A DNA stretch of 64,000 nt from Pedobacter cryophilus (GCF_005116455.1 NZ_SWBP01000005.1:186001-250000), one strand, 5' to 3'; positions 16,047 to 26,887 are shown, counted from the first letter of the stretch. Notes: generated by a model not told the origin, from the sequence alone. Made by a program: numbers and translations.

Positions 16047-19000
16047 ATTTAACAACTGTTATTTTTTGGGTGTAGAATTTTTCTCCAATCTTCACTTGAA
16101 GTACATAAACGCCATCATCAAAATTAGATAGATCTATTCCTTCAGAATATTTACCAGTAAAATTATCTTTCTTGGTTGCATAAACATCCTGACCAACTAA
16201 GTTAGTTAAGTTAATGCTTAAGTTTTCTTTCTTTAATACCTCAAAGTTTAAGTTTAGTATATTATTAGCAGGAATTGGATAAACTTTTAATCCTATTTCA
16301 GCGGCATCAGAAGGTTTTATTGCTGATAAAACATAATTAAAATTAGCAGAAGAACTCAAGCAACCCGAAGCATTTTCCACATCTACTCTGTAAACACCAG
16401 ATACACTAGGGCTATATGTTTGGTTTGTTGCTCCATTTATCAGTGTTCCATTCAAATACCATTTGTTTGAGGCATTAAAATTTGAGTTTAGGGTTGTGCC
16501 TGTTTGGGTAATAATTGGTTTTGCTGTTTGCACAGGAGTTCTGCTATAATCTGTACAGCCTAAAGATTTAAACAACATGTTGTATAAATAGTAATAAGAC
16601 GTTGTAATAGTAGTAGGAGTACCAGCGTTTTCAAAATATGCTCCAGAAAGAGAAATAATATTTCCCGGTGAGGTCATTGGTAAATTGGTTACGCCAGAAT
16701 TACTTCTAAAAATAGTAGCTCCGTTATAACTAATTCCAATTCTGTAAGTTCCGGCAGCAGGAAATTGCAAACCTAGTTTATAACTTTTTCCTGGGTCGTT
16801 AATATCATCATCAACCAATCCATTGTTAATTACATCAGGCGTTGTTTTAGTTCTTATTACATCAATAGTTACAGAATTTAAGACCGTTCCTGTGGTGGTT
16901 TCTACTGTAAATGTAAGTTGCCCAGATTGACTTACGTATAACAATGCGCTATCTAAAACCATCGGAGAAGTAACTGTAATCACAGGCTTTGGTCCAAAAT
17001 TTCCAGAATAAGATCCTCCGTTATACTTTTGTTTATTCTCGGCCCCAAGAAATGTTTTATAATCATTTAAACCAACATAAAACGTATTGTTTGTTGGTGC
17101 ATTAGGAGTGAAATACGTTGCGTTTCCTGTAGCAATTGGAGCTTTAGAACTAGCTGATGGATACCAAAAAAGCGTCCCATCTCCTTGTCCGCCTAATTGG
17201 TAAAAACCTGCGGCATTATCACAAGCTATAACAGAAAGTGCCATAGGTAATGGCATTGCAGGCACATTAAATATTTTAGAACTGCTGTTATTGCTAATAA
17301 TTACATCGGCTGTTAAAGATGTTCTGGCATCCATGCTGTATTGCTTAGAAGCTTCGGTAGTAAATACTCCTTTTAACGTATAGTCAACTTCATTATTAGG
17401 TGCCAAACTGCCGGTAAAGTTTTCCGTAATGGTTTTAATTACGGTACTATTGCTACTTAAAGTAACAACAACAGGAATGTTTGTTAGTGTTGTGCTTCCA
17501 AAGTTTTTTAGTTTAATAGAAACTACCTGATCTGTGGTGGCACACAAGTTATCATTGATGTTATTTAAGGCAATAACGCCGGCATCTGCACTTGAGGCAG
17601 TAAATACAACCCTATAATCTTGTGTTTCTCCTTTAGTGTAATTTCCACATGATGTTACCAATGCTGGGTTGGTGTTTTCTACTAACACCACTCTTAAAAT
17701 AGAAGAATTTCCTGAAATTACATTTGCAGGAACTACTAAATTTCCAGTAAAAGCTCCATTAGCATTAATGATAGCAGAAGTTGCAATAGTCTCATTGGCA
17801 TCATCAAAATCTCCATCTGAATTATAATCGATAAAAATTTTAGCAATTTTATCAAAATTTGCGCCACAAGTACCCATATTTACAGTAAACGGGTAGGTTT
17901 TTCCAGCTTCTAATTCTGCAGAAAGATTGCTGAAATCAGTATAAGTTCTACAAGTATTAGGCAATATATTGTTTATCGAGGATAACTGAAACTGATCTAT
18001 TCTAGAATCATTAGATGATGTTGGCGTAGAAACACAATAAGTTTTACCCCCAATTCCTGATGCCAGCACTGAATAATTTTGAGGTCCTTTTGTTAAAGCT
18101 CCTTTATGAGAAACTCTAATGGTGTAAGCTTGCCCCGGAATTGCATCTGTTACATAAATTTGTTCTACATTATCTACCACATTATCTCCGGTTGTAGCCG
18201 CTGAAGTAGGCGCATCTGGATTTAATTTAAATGGAGACAAAGTAGTTGCGCCTTTAATCAATTTTAAATCTAAATCGTTAACCAGTTTAGGGACTCTGCT
18301 ATTTAAAGTTCCTGTAGCTGTTGGAGTTCCTTCAGGGTCGGTCCAGCAAATAGTCACTTTTAAAGGCCCGTAACCAGAAGTAATGATTTGAATATCTTGG
18401 GTTTCTCCTTGAGCAAGGCTTTTTTCGGAAATTAAACTGGTAGTTGTATTTTGTTTGATGTGGGTTGCCGCTCTTTCCATATTTAATAATCCCCAACCAA
18501 AAATATAATCAGGTCCAACGCTAGTTCCAGCTTCATCAGCAGTTTGTATCACTAAACCTTTTAAAGTGGCAGATCGCATTAAATTACCTTGGTTAAGTTT
18601 AGAATAATATTCTTGAAGTAATACTAATGAGCCACTTACATTTGGTGCAGACATTGATGTGCCTGAAAGTGTGGCGTATGATTTTGTATCAGCATTGCTG
18701 GCTGAAGTAAGGTTTACGCCGTCAGCTACAATATCTGGTTTAATTCTGCCGTCATCTGTTGGGCCCCAGCTACTAAATGATGAAATTTTAATTTCTGAAG
18801 GGTTTGAGGACCCAAATGGTAAGCCAGATACTGCGCCAACAGTTAAAATGTTTTTTGCAGTTCCGGTGGTGGAAATAATGTCATAACTATTGTTAAAACT
18901 AATATCAGAAGGTCTGTTCCCTTTATCAACTAAAACAGTAGGCGAGATGCTGCTGTATCCCCAGTAATTTGATCCAACCGCAGGGCCAGTTTCGCTTCTG

Positions 19001-19824
19001 TTGTTTCCAGATGATTTTACTGGTAAATAATAAGGTGCATTATAACATATAATGTCCCAATCTCTTGTTAAAGCGTCATAAAAGCCAAATTTATAATCTT
19101 CTGTAGCGTTAAATAGACCATACCATTCCCATCTTGCAGGGGCAGTCCCCGGAGGGTCTGCATTGTAATTCCATCCAGCAATATATCCATAAGAATGGTT
19201 AGAAATAGCCATGCCATTACTTGCAGCGGCAGTCATTTCAGTAATATCTGAATTAAAATCATAGGCAAAAAGTTTTTGTAAACCCCAAGCCATTCCCCTT
19301 GCAACAGAATAAACGCCGCCTGCCGCTATTGTACCTGCAACATGGGTAGCATGTTCACTTCCTGTTGGTGGAGAATCTTTTTGTTCTACTCTTCCTCCTG
19401 TAAATTCTTGATGCCCTGTTAAAATAGATCCACCGTCCCAAATGCCTATTTTCCCAATTAAATTAGCACTAGATCCATTTAGTGATAAGCCTAATGAGCC
19501 GCCAGTATAAAGGCTGTTTGTGCGGGTAGTACCAGCCGCAATGGTGTTATTAAAAGTTTTTAAATATAAAGGATGACCCAAATCATCTACTCCCTGAAGT
19601 GATAAAATAGAGCCATCATTTCCTACACTAAATGTTATCCAATTATTTTGCTTAGCTAGCTCAAAAGCCTTTTTTCTATTAGATTCATTCTTTATTTTAA
19701 AATCTATTGAAAGCTGTTGAAGTTTTGCGAATTGTTCTTTTGTAACCAATTCTTTTCCATCTTGTGCAAAAGAGAGTGTGATAAGAAACGAGGATATAAT
19801 AGTAAGTGTAAGTTTTTTAAACAT
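16045..19824 (-). CDS. Secreted S8 (subtilisin-like) serine protease with GEVED and type IX sorting domains
   Basis: 1259 residues. A signal peptide covers residues 1-20 and a propeptide-like region runs to about 120. The catalytic triad is Asp130 (GIWDGG), His158 (SEHATHVAGT) and Ser in LSGTSMSAPNVSG near residue 390. A beta-sandwich (about 460-600, SHKGALTKGPQNYSVL) follows. Next come a GEVED domain (FIDYNSDGDFDDANE ... GETQDYRVVF), a CARDB-like segment and an Ig-like segment with LNGATNQTYSPSVSGVYRV. The last 75 residues (KVYPIPANNILNLNFE to YTQKITVVK) form a type A T9SS sorting domain, so the enzyme should be exported through the type IX system to the surface or medium. The substrate is unknown. 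Confidence 0.9.
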   Translation of the reverse strand: MFKKLTLTIISSFLITLSFAQDGKELVTKEQFAKLQQLSIDFKIKNESNRKKAFELAKQNNWITFSVGNDGSILSLQGVDDLGHPLYLKTFNNTIAAGTTRTNSLYTGGSLGLSLNGSSANLIGKIGIWDGGSILTGHQEFTGGRVEQKDSPPTGSEHATHVAGTIAAGGVYSVARGMAWGLQKLFAYDFNSDITEMTAAASNGMAISNHSYGYIAGWNYNADPPGTAPARWEWYGLFNATEDYKFGFYDALTRDWDIICYNAPYYLPVKSSGNNRSETGPAVGSNYWGYSSISPTVLVDKGNRPSDISFNNSYDIISTTGTAKNILTVGAVSGLPFGSSNPSEIKISSFSSWGPTDDGRIKPDIVADGVNLTSASNADTKSYATLSGTSMSAPNVSGSLVLLQEYYSKLNQGNLMRSATLKGLVIQTADEAGTSVGPDYIFGWGLLNMERAATHIKQNTTTSLISEKSLAQGETQDIQIITSGYGPLKVTICWTDPEGTPTATGTLNSRVPKLVNDLDLKLIKGATTLSPFKLNPDAPTSAATTGDNVVDNVEQIYVTDAIPGQAYTIRVSHKGALTKGPQNYSVLASGIGGKTYCVSTPTSSNDSRIDQFQLSSINNILPNTCRTYTDFSNLSAELEAGKTYPFTVNMGTCGANFDKIAKIFIDYNSDGDFDDANETIATSAIINANGAFTGNLVVPANVISGNSSILRVVLVENTNPALVTSCGNYTKGETQDYRVVFTASSADAGVIALNNINDNLCATTDQVVSIKLKNFGSTTLTNIPVVVTLSSNSTVIKTITENFTGSLAPNNEVDYTLKGVFTTEASKQYSMDARTSLTADVIISNNSSSKIFNVPAMPLPMALSVIACDNAAGFYQLGGQGDGTLFWYPSASSKAPIATGNATYFTPNAPTNNTFYVGLNDYKTFLGAENKQKYNGGSYSGNFGPKPVITVTSPMVLDSALLYVSQSGQLTFTVETTTGTVLNSVTIDVIRTKTTPDVINNGLVDDDINDPGKSYKLGLQFPAAGTYRIGISYNGATIFRSNSGVTNLPMTSPGNIISLSGAYFENAGTPTTITTSYYYLYNMLFKSLGCTDYSRTPVQTAKPIITQTGTTLNSNFNASNKWYLNGTLINGATNQTYSPSVSGVYRVDVENASGCLSSSANFNYVLSAIKPSDAAEIGLKVYPIPANNILNLNFEVLKKENLSINLTNLVGQDVYATKKDNFTGKYSEGIDLSNFDDGVYVLQVKIGEKFYTQKITVVK

Positions 19825-19974
19825 AAGTTTGTTCTAAATAAATAAGCAACATTAAATATACTAAAAAAGAGAAGGTTAAGTTTTTTTAGAAGGTAAAAAT
19901 GTTACTTTTTTATCAAAATAACAATTCAATTTTTTTAATGCTTTTTAAATAGATTAATTTAGAAGAAAGAAAGA

Positions 19975-20826
19975 CTAATAGCCTTCTCTTATTCTTATAA
20001 ACTCATAAAGATCATCAATAGGTTTTTCTATTATTTTCCCCATATTAATTTCATACTCAGTACAAACTTCTTTTAAGTTTTCTTTAAAATGAAAAGCTAT
20101 GGAGCCAACAAAATGGCAATAAAAATCTTTGTAGTTTGGATAAGAACAAACATGAGTTTTAATAAACTCCTGAAATCCAATTTTTAGGGTATTTTTAATA
20201 TATGGATGTTCTTGGTGTTGCCCCATAAATTGAGCAAAAGATGCCAAATAGAAATTAGGCATTGGTTTTTGGTAAATATTCTTGATAACAATTTCCTTAT
20301 TTATCTGATAAGCATCATTAAAAAGGTTAATGATGTCTTCTGGCGCTCTTCGGTAAAGAAAATCTGTAATTAATGTTTTCCCAAAATAAGTACCTGAGCC
20401 TTCTTCGCCTAAAAGGTATCCTAAGCCATGTTTACTTGGGTGAATTTCATTGCCATCAAAAAAAGAAATGTTAGATTCTGTACCTAAAATACAGCTAAAG
20501 CCCGGCTTATCTTTGCAAGTGGCTAATGCCGAGCCTAATAAGTCACTTTCTACACTTATAAATGCGTTTTTGAATTTGGTGCTTAATGCGTTTGAAATAA
20601 TCTCTCTTCTATCTGGACTACTGCAACCAGCACCAAAGAAATGGATCTCGGTAATGTTTTCGGCAATTTGCTGAAAAGGCTTGTAATGGTTAAGGTTTCT
20701 TATGATATCTTTTTCTGATAAAAAGAAAGGGTTTAACCCGTTACTATGATGTTTTTCTATTGATTTATCAGGTAGCTGTAAAATCCAATCTGTTTTTGTA
20801 GAACCCCCGTCTGCAACAAGAAGCAT
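19975..20826 (-). CDS. BadF/BadG/BcrA/BcrD-type ATPase, N-acetylglucosamine-kinase-like
   Basis: 283 residues in the ASKHA (actin/hexokinase) fold. The phosphate-1 motif is at the N-terminus (VADGGSTKTDWIL). A second nucleotide-binding region is GYLLGEEGSGTYFGKTLI, with FFGAGCSSPDRR before it. These features match bacterial homologues of eukaryotic N-acetylglucosamine kinase, so a role in amino-sugar salvage is likely. The gene starts one base after the receiver-protein gene, implying co-transcription although no functional link is obvious. Confidence 0.8.
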   Translation of the reverse strand: MLLVADGGSTKTDWILQLPDKSIEKHHSNGLNPFFLSEKDIIRNLNHYKPFQQIAENITEIHFFGAGCSSPDRREIISNALSTKFKNAFISVESDLLGSALATCKDKPGFSCILGTESNISFFDGNEIHPSKHGLGYLLGEEGSGTYFGKTLITDFLYRRAPEDIINLFNDAYQINKEIVIKNIYQKPMPNFYLASFAQFMGQHQEHPYIKNTLKIGFQEFIKTHVCSYPNYKDFYCHFVGSIAFHFKENLKEVCTEYEINMGKIIEKPIDDLYEFIRIREGY

Positions 20827-20827
20827 T

Positions 20828-21220
20828 TTAAATGTCTTTTAATAATTCACTGGTTAAAGGTTTCCCTAAAAAATCAGTGACATTATTAAATTCAATTACT
20901 TTTTTGTGATCGCTAGGGTCTAAAGAAGAAGAAAGCATCACTATTTTAACTGTATCTTTTTTTGGTGATTGAATGTCTTGAAACTCTACTAAAAAGTCGA
21001 AACCAGTTTTCACCGGCATTCTTATATCAAGGAAAATAATTTCGGGTAAGTCATCATTATTTTTAACCAATTCTTGCAAATAACTAATAGCTGCTTCGCA
21101 TGATTGTTTCACCACAATAGATTCTGCAAAGTCGCTATTGTTTAAAATTTTTTGGTTAATCATGTTGTCAATGAAGTTATCATCAACTAAAAGTGCGTTT
21201 TTATACCTGTAAGTCTGCAT
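20828..21220 (-). CDS. Single-domain response regulator (CheY-like receiver)
   Basis: 130 residues, a receiver domain only. The acidic pocket is VDDN, the phospho-acceptor Asp is in FLDIRMP, the switch Ser is in VMLSSS and the conserved Lys is in FLGKPL. No output domain is present, so it must act by protein contact or in a phosphorelay. No kinase gene is adjacent. The C-terminus stops soon after the KPL motif. It resembles the receiver protein at 49289-49696, and both belong to the Bacteroidota type with a long alpha2-beta3 loop. Confidence 0.9.
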   Translation of the reverse strand: MQTYRYKNALLVDDNFIDNMINQKILNNSDFAESIVVKQSCEAAISYLQELVKNNDDLPEIIFLDIRMPVKTGFDFLVEFQDIQSPKKDTVKIVMLSSSLDPSDHKKVIEFNNVTDFLGKPLTSELLKDI

Positions 21221-21304
21221 CAGAATTTTTAAAAGAAAACAAATATATAAAAAGAAAACCTTAAACTTTTTATTCTTATTTGATAATTTTTTAATGAATA
21301 AAAA

Positions 21305-22618
21305 TTAAATATTGATGGTTCCTGTAATTTCTTTTAAGGCTATTTCTGCTAATTTAGTTTGAAATAAAGCGTTGGCATACCTGGCATTTGCATCTATAAA
21401 ATTTCTTTGTGCTTCTCTTAACTCTAATGGCACAATACTTCCTAGCCTATATTTTTCTAAAGTAATATCTAAGTTTTCTTTGGCTACTGCTACGTTAGAT
21501 TCTTCTAAAAAAATTAATTGTAGGTTGGTTTGGTAATTTTGATAAGCGGTAAGTAATTGTGCGTCAATGGTTTGTTTGGTAAAGTCTAAATTATATTTAG
21601 AAGCTTCAATTTGTAGCTTCGCATTTTTTTCTAACCTGTTTTGTTGAAAACCATTAAAGATGTTTACAGATGCAGTAAAACCATAATTTAACCCTCTAGA
21701 ATTAGATCTTAATGCAAAACCTGTTGGTGGCGAGGTAGAATTAGCGAAATTATAGCCAGAAGTAAGCGCAATCACTGGATACCTGGCTCCTTTAATTTGT
21801 TTTAAATTAAGTGCTGATATTTTTTGATTTACTATGGCTGTTTGTAAATCAGGATTTTGTGTGTCTGATAAAGCTTGTAGCTGATCATAAACTAAACTTT
21901 TATCAATGTTTAAATCTTCTTCTAAATTAAATACCGTTTTTAAGTCTCTGGCTAACAATTGATTTAGTCTTATTTTTCCTGATCGTATTAAATCTTCTTG
22001 TCTAAGCAGTTGGGTGGTATCTGCATTTAAATCAACTTTTGCAGCAAGTAACTCTAGCTTAGAACCTTTACCAATTTTGTATCGGCTATCGGCATTTTTA
22101 ATTCTTATTCTTGATACTTCTAGTGCTGTTTGTGTGGCTTCTAACTGTTTTTGTTGTGTTACTAAATTGTAATAAGCTTCAATCACATCAGCAATTGTAG
22201 TTTGTATCGTTAGTTTGGCATTTAAATCGCCAAGTTTTTGTAGTTCTTGAAGTCTTTCATAATTGGTAAACATTTGCAAGCCATCAAAAATTCTCCAGTT
22301 TAAACCAACGCCGTAATTAATATTGGTGGTTTTTGCATTGGAAGCATTTCTGGTTTGGCCCGATGCTAAATCTACCTCACTAGTTTCTACTCGGTTATTA
22401 TCCGTTAAATTTCCGGTAACAACCGGTAAAATTCCTGCATTACCATAGGTAACATCATTTTTGATGATCTGGCTTTGGTTATTGCTTAGTTTAATGCTGT
22501 AGTTGTTTTCTAAAGCAATAGTTACAGCTTGTTTTAGACTCAATTTTTCCTGAGCTTTTACCACACTAAAAGATGTTAAGCATAAAATGCTTAAGTATAA
22601 TTTTATAGTCAATTTCAT
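21305..22618 (-). CDS. TolC-family outer-membrane efflux protein
   Basis: 437 residues with an N-terminal signal peptide ending in KAQ. Two internally similar halves of long coiled-coil helices and strands are visible: LSLKQAVTIALENNYSIKLS, the RYKIGKGSKLELLAAK repeat, and in the second half YRLGSIVPLELREAQRNFID. This is the usual pattern of outer-membrane factors. It starts two bases after the RND pump gene and is the last gene of a marR-MFP-RND-TolC operon. It forms the outer-membrane exit duct of that tripartite pump. Confidence 0.93.
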   Translation of the reverse strand: MKLTIKLYLSILCLTSFSVVKAQEKLSLKQAVTIALENNYSIKLSNNQSQIIKNDVTYGNAGILPVVTGNLTDNNRVETSEVDLASGQTRNASNAKTTNINYGVGLNWRIFDGLQMFTNYERLQELQKLGDLNAKLTIQTTIADVIEAYYNLVTQQKQLEATQTALEVSRIRIKNADSRYKIGKGSKLELLAAKVDLNADTTQLLRQEDLIRSGKIRLNQLLARDLKTVFNLEEDLNIDKSLVYDQLQALSDTQNPDLQTAIVNQKISALNLKQIKGARYPVIALTSGYNFANSTSPPTGFALRSNSRGLNYGFTASVNIFNGFQQNRLEKNAKLQIEASKYNLDFTKQTIDAQLLTAYQNYQTNLQLIFLEESNVAVAKENLDITLEKYRLGSIVPLELREAQRNFIDANARYANALFQTKLAEIALKEITGTINI

Positions 22619-22620
22619 TG

Positions 22621-25600
22621 TTAAGCTTCTTTTTCTGCTAATTTGATTTCTTTCTCCGCTATTTCGGCTCGGCTTTCTTTATGTTCTTTAGACCAATAGG
22701 TGTAAATAGCCGGAATTACAAACAGAGTTAATAATAAAGAGAACAAGGTGCCGCCAATAATTACGGTACCCATACTCATTCTGCTTTTTGCAGCTGCACC
22801 TAATGCAATTGCAATAGGTAATGCACCCAAGGCAATGGCCAAACTGGTCATTAAAATTGGACGCAAACGCGATACAGAAGCTTCACGAATAGCTTGTGCC
22901 ACAGGCATACCCCGCTCTTTAAGCTGGTTGGCAAATTCAACAATCAAGATTCCGTTTTTGGTAACCAAGCCTATGAGCATAATGGTTCCAATTTGGCTAA
23001 AAATATTCCATGATTGTCCTAAAAGCCATAGAGAGAAAAAAGCACCAGCAACAGCCATTGGCACTGTCATGATGATGATAATAGGATCTACAAAACTTTC
23101 AAACTGAGCGGCAAGAATAAGGTACACCAGAAGTAAAGCTAAACCAAATGCAAAAGTGGTGTTAGAATTACTTTCGCTAAAATCTCTTGATTCGCCAGCT
23201 AAATCTGTTGAGAATGAATCATCTAAAACTTTATCAGTAGCTCTTCTCATGGCGTCTATTCCATCACCAATGGTTTTACCGGGAGCTAAACCTCCAGAAA
23301 CCGTAGCAGATGCAAATCTGTTATTTCTGTAAAGCTGTGGTGGGCTGCTTCTTTCTTCAATATTTACTAAATTATCTAACTGAATAAGCTCTCCTCTATT
23401 ATTTCTTACAAAAATTGCACTCAAATCATAAGGATCGTTTCTTTTATCTTTATCAAACTGTCCAATTACCTGATATTGTTTCCCATTCATTATGAAATAA
23501 GCAAATCTTTGTGCACTTAAAGAAAATTGTAAGGTTTGCGCAACATCAATTACAGAAACCCCTAAGTTTTGCGCCTTATCTCTATTGATGCTTACGTTTA
23601 ACTCGGGTTTATTAAATTTCAAGTTCACATCGGTATTTGTAAATGTGGGGTCTTTAGAAATTTCGTCCATAAACAAAGGCACTTTTTCTCTTAATTTTTC
23701 AAAATTTGGTGCTTGTATAATATATTGGATAGGTAATCCTCTTGATCGTCCAACAGATATAGTAGGTTGCTGGGTAACAAAAACTCTTGCCTCACTAAAC
23801 TTTTTAGTGCTTTTAGTAAGTGCATTAGTAATTTCATCTTGTGTTCTTACCCTTTTATCAGGGTCTGATAATTTTATTCTGAAGAAACCTGTATTAGCAG
23901 CACCAGAGCCTGTAAAGCCAGGTGAAGTAACTGCAATATCTGCTATTCTTTCTGGAACAGAATCTCTCACTAATTCATTCACTTGAGACATAAAAGCATC
24001 TGTGTATTCAAAAGAAGAACCTTCTGGAGCTGTAATAGACATACTTAAAGAACTTCTATCATCTAATGGAGCGGTTTCTTTTGGTAATACTTTCCAAAAC
24101 AAAGCGATGATACCCACACAAATAATAACTATTGGGAAAGCTATCCATCTTTTCTCTAAAAATGAGTTTAATGATGACTGATAACTTTCGTTCATTCTCA
24201 CAAAGAAAGGTTCTGTTTTGATGTAAAAATTAGATTTTTTTGTGCCTTTCATTAAATAGGCGTTCAGCATCGGCGTAAGCGTAAGAGATACAAATGCGGA
24301 TATGAGTACCGCAGCCCCAATTACAATTCCAAATTCTCTAAAGAGCCTCCCCACAAATCCTTCTAAGAAAATAACTGGTAAAAAAACAGCAGCTAAAGTC
24401 ACCGATATGGAAACCACCGCAAAGAAAATCTCATTTGAACCTTTTATAGCTGCCTCAAAAGGCGACATTCCTTCTTCTAACTTTTTATAAATATTTTCTG
24501 TAACCACAATACCATCATCAACTACTAAACCGGTGGCGAGTACAATAGCCAATAATGTTAATACATTGACAGAGAAACCCAGCAAGTACATGATAAAGAA
24601 GGTTGCAATTAATGATACCGGAATATCAATTAAAGGTCTAAACGCAATGCTCCAATCTCTAAAAAACAGGTAAATAATAATGATGACCAATATTAAAGAT
24701 ATTCCCAAGGTTTCGGCTACTTCTATCACAGAACGCTCCACAAAAACGGTATTATCTAAAGCGATATCTAATTTAAAATCAGCAGGAAGTTCTTTTTTTA
24801 GTTCATCATAGCGTTTATAAAACTCTTTGGCAATATCTAAATAATTAGCACCGGGTTGTGGAATAATGGCAGTAGCCACCATGGGCGTTCCGGCTGAACG
24901 TAAAACAGTTTCTTCGTTTTCTGGTCCTAATTGCGCATAACCAACATCTTTTAAACGGATAACATTGGTGCCATCATTTTTTATAATTAAGTCGTTAAAC
25001 TCTTCTTCATTAGTTAAGTTACCAACTGTTTTTACGGTTAATTCGGTTTTATCTCCAGATATTTTTCCTGATGGAAGCTCCACATTTTGCCTGTCTAAAG
25101 CATTTCTTACATCTAAAGGGGTTAATGCATAGGAAGATAATTTCTCAGGGTCTAACCACAAACGCATAGAGAATCGTTTTTGTCCCCAAATTTGCACAGA
25201 AGAAACTCCCGGAATAGTTTGCAATCTTTGTGCAATCACGTTTTCTGCATAATCACTCAACTCCAAAATGTTCCGCTTATCGCTTTGCACTGTCATAGAT
25301 ATAATAGGATCTGAGTTGGCATCAGCTTTAGAAACTACCGGCAAACCATCAATATCTTTTGGTAATGATCTGGCTGCTTGAGAAACTTTATCTCTCACAT
25401 CATTGGCAGCTTCTTCTAAATTTTTATCTAAGTTAAACTCAATGGTAATAGAGCTTGAGCCTTGGTTACTTGATGATGAAATATTCTTAATCCCATCAAT
25501 TTGGTTGATAGATTTTTCTAGCTGCTCTGTAATTTGAGACTCTACAATATCTGCGTTAGCGCCAGGATAACTGGTTCTAACAGATACCACAGGCGGATCA

Positions 25601-25719
25601 ATGGAAGGGTATTCTCTCACTCCCAAAAAAGTGAAACCTATAATCCCAAATAACAGGAGTAACAGGTTCATCACTATGGCAAGAACTGGTCTTTTTATAC
25701 TTAGGGTTGATAAACTCAT
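22621..25719 (-). CDS. RND efflux transporter permease (HAE1/AcrB type)
   Basis: 1032 residues, the normal length for hydrophobe/amphiphile RND pumps. The N-terminus begins with a first transmembrane helix (SIKRPVLAIVMNLLLLLFGI). Proton-relay residues are present: Asp-Asp in LATGLVVDDGIVVTENI (TM4) and Lys in GLVTKNGILIVEFANQ (TM10). Two large periplasmic porter/docking loops lie between TM1-2 and TM7-8. It exports drugs, detergents or other amphiphiles from the periplasm and inner membrane. The genes for its adaptor and outer-membrane duct flank it; the substrate is not predictable. Confidence 0.94.
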   Translation of the reverse strand: MSLSTLSIKRPVLAIVMNLLLLLFGIIGFTFLGVREYPSIDPPVVSVRTSYPGANADIVESQITEQLEKSINQIDGIKNISSSSNQGSSSITIEFNLDKNLEEAANDVRDKVSQAARSLPKDIDGLPVVSKADANSDPIISMTVQSDKRNILELSDYAENVIAQRLQTIPGVSSVQIWGQKRFSMRLWLDPEKLSSYALTPLDVRNALDRQNVELPSGKISGDKTELTVKTVGNLTNEEEFNDLIIKNDGTNVIRLKDVGYAQLGPENEETVLRSAGTPMVATAIIPQPGANYLDIAKEFYKRYDELKKELPADFKLDIALDNTVFVERSVIEVAETLGISLILVIIIIYLFFRDWSIAFRPLIDIPVSLIATFFIMYLLGFSVNVLTLLAIVLATGLVVDDGIVVTENIYKKLEEGMSPFEAAIKGSNEIFFAVVSISVTLAAVFLPVIFLEGFVGRLFREFGIVIGAAVLISAFVSLTLTPMLNAYLMKGTKKSNFYIKTEPFFVRMNESYQSSLNSFLEKRWIAFPIVIICVGIIALFWKVLPKETAPLDDRSSLSMSITAPEGSSFEYTDAFMSQVNELVRDSVPERIADIAVTSPGFTGSGAANTGFFRIKLSDPDKRVRTQDEITNALTKSTKKFSEARVFVTQQPTISVGRSRGLPIQYIIQAPNFEKLREKVPLFMDEISKDPTFTNTDVNLKFNKPELNVSINRDKAQNLGVSVIDVAQTLQFSLSAQRFAYFIMNGKQYQVIGQFDKDKRNDPYDLSAIFVRNNRGELIQLDNLVNIEERSSPPQLYRNNRFASATVSGGLAPGKTIGDGIDAMRRATDKVLDDSFSTDLAGESRDFSESNSNTTFAFGLALLLVYLILAAQFESFVDPIIIIMTVPMAVAGAFFSLWLLGQSWNIFSQIGTIMLIGLVTKNGILIVEFANQLKERGMPVAQAIREASVSRLRPILMTSLAIALGALPIAIALGAAAKSRMSMGTVIIGGTLFSLLLTLFVIPAIYTYWSKEHKESRAEIAEKEIKLAEKEA

Positions 25720-25739
25720 GGTAAATTTCTTTAATTTTT

Positions 25740-26804
25740 TTAGTTGATTTTAACTTTCACAGGTGCATCTGGTTTAATAGCCATAATGCCAGAAGTGATT
25801 ACTGTATCACCAACAGATAAACCTGAACTTACTAAAATGTCTCTTTCTGTTCTGATGTTAGATTCTATATCTACCACTTTAGCCAAACCATTTTTGCTGA
25901 TATAAACCTGTTTCCCTTTTAAAACCGGTATTACAGCTTCGGTAGGAATTAAAATGGCATTTTTAATGTTTTCTAAGGGCAAACTTACATTTGCAAAAGT
26001 GCCTGGGAGTAAATAACCGTCAGAATTTTCAGCAATAGCTTTTAAAACTAATGTTCTGGTATTGATGTCAATAGCAGGTTCTTTTGCATAAACTTTTGCT
26101 TTAAAAACCCTGCTAGTTCCTGAAACGGTAAAGGTGATATTAGTTCCAATAGTTACCCTTTGCGTATATTTTTCGGGCACCGAGAAACTAATTTTTAAAG
26201 GATTAATGCTTACTAAATTTGCAATTTCTGTAGTTGGAGTTACATAAGCGCCATTGGAAATTGCTCTTAATCCAATTTTTCCTGAGAATGGAGCTCTTAC
26301 TTCTGTTTTAGAAAGTTGTGCTCTTATCAATTGAGTTTGCGCCTGAAGTGATCTTAGTTCTGCATTAGCATTGTCATATTCTTCTACGCTAATTGCTTCA
26401 GATTTTAATAATTTTCTTGCTCTAGATTCTATTTCTGAAGCCAATTTTTCTTTAGTTAAAGCCTGTCTTAATTGGGCTTGTAATTCTCTATCATCAATTT
26501 TTAGAAGCAAACTTCCTTTACTCACCGTAGAACCTTCACTAAAATTAATTGATCGTACCAAACCAGAAATTTCACTTCTTATTTGTACTTGTTCATTGGC
26601 TTCTAAAGTACCAGAAACAGAAACTGCGTTAGAGAAATCTTGTGTAGTTACTATAACTCCATTCACATTCATGGCAGGTACGGGACCGCCTTTGCCAGCT
26701 GCCATGCCTTTGCTTGCGCTTTCTTTTCCTTTAGCTAATCTATTGTAAATTAAATAGCCCAGTAAAAGAGCAATAGCGGCGTAAATAATGTATTTGGTCT
26801 TCAT
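25740..26804 (-). CDS. RND efflux periplasmic adaptor (membrane fusion protein)
   Basis: 354 residues with an N-terminal anchor helix (KYIIYAAIALLLGYLIYN). The lipoyl-like half-motifs are EISGLVRSINFSEGSTVSKG and VRAPFSGKIGLRAISNGAYV, separated by a coiled-coil hairpin (QALTKEKLASEIESRARKLL and following). A beta-barrel and membrane-proximal domain lie at the C-terminus (GDTVITSGIMAIKPDAPVKV). It joins the RND pump to the TolC duct. It is the first structural gene after marR, 20 bases before the pump gene. Confidence 0.93.
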   Translation of the reverse strand: MKTKYIIYAAIALLLGYLIYNRLAKGKESASKGMAAGKGGPVPAMNVNGVIVTTQDFSNAVSVSGTLEANEQVQIRSEISGLVRSINFSEGSTVSKGSLLLKIDDRELQAQLRQALTKEKLASEIESRARKLLKSEAISVEEYDNANAELRSLQAQTQLIRAQLSKTEVRAPFSGKIGLRAISNGAYVTPTTEIANLVSINPLKISFSVPEKYTQRVTIGTNITFTVSGTSRVFKAKVYAKEPAIDINTRTLVLKAIAENSDGYLLPGTFANVSLPLENIKNAILIPTEAVIPVLKGKQVYISKNGLAKVVDIESNIRTERDILVSSGLSVGDTVITSGIMAIKPDAPVKVKIN

Positions 26805-26887
26805 TTTTTTTATATTTTTTTATCTTCAATTAGATTTTTAATCTTACTTATCGCCTGCATTTAGCAAGTGGTGTTAGATTTTGTTGT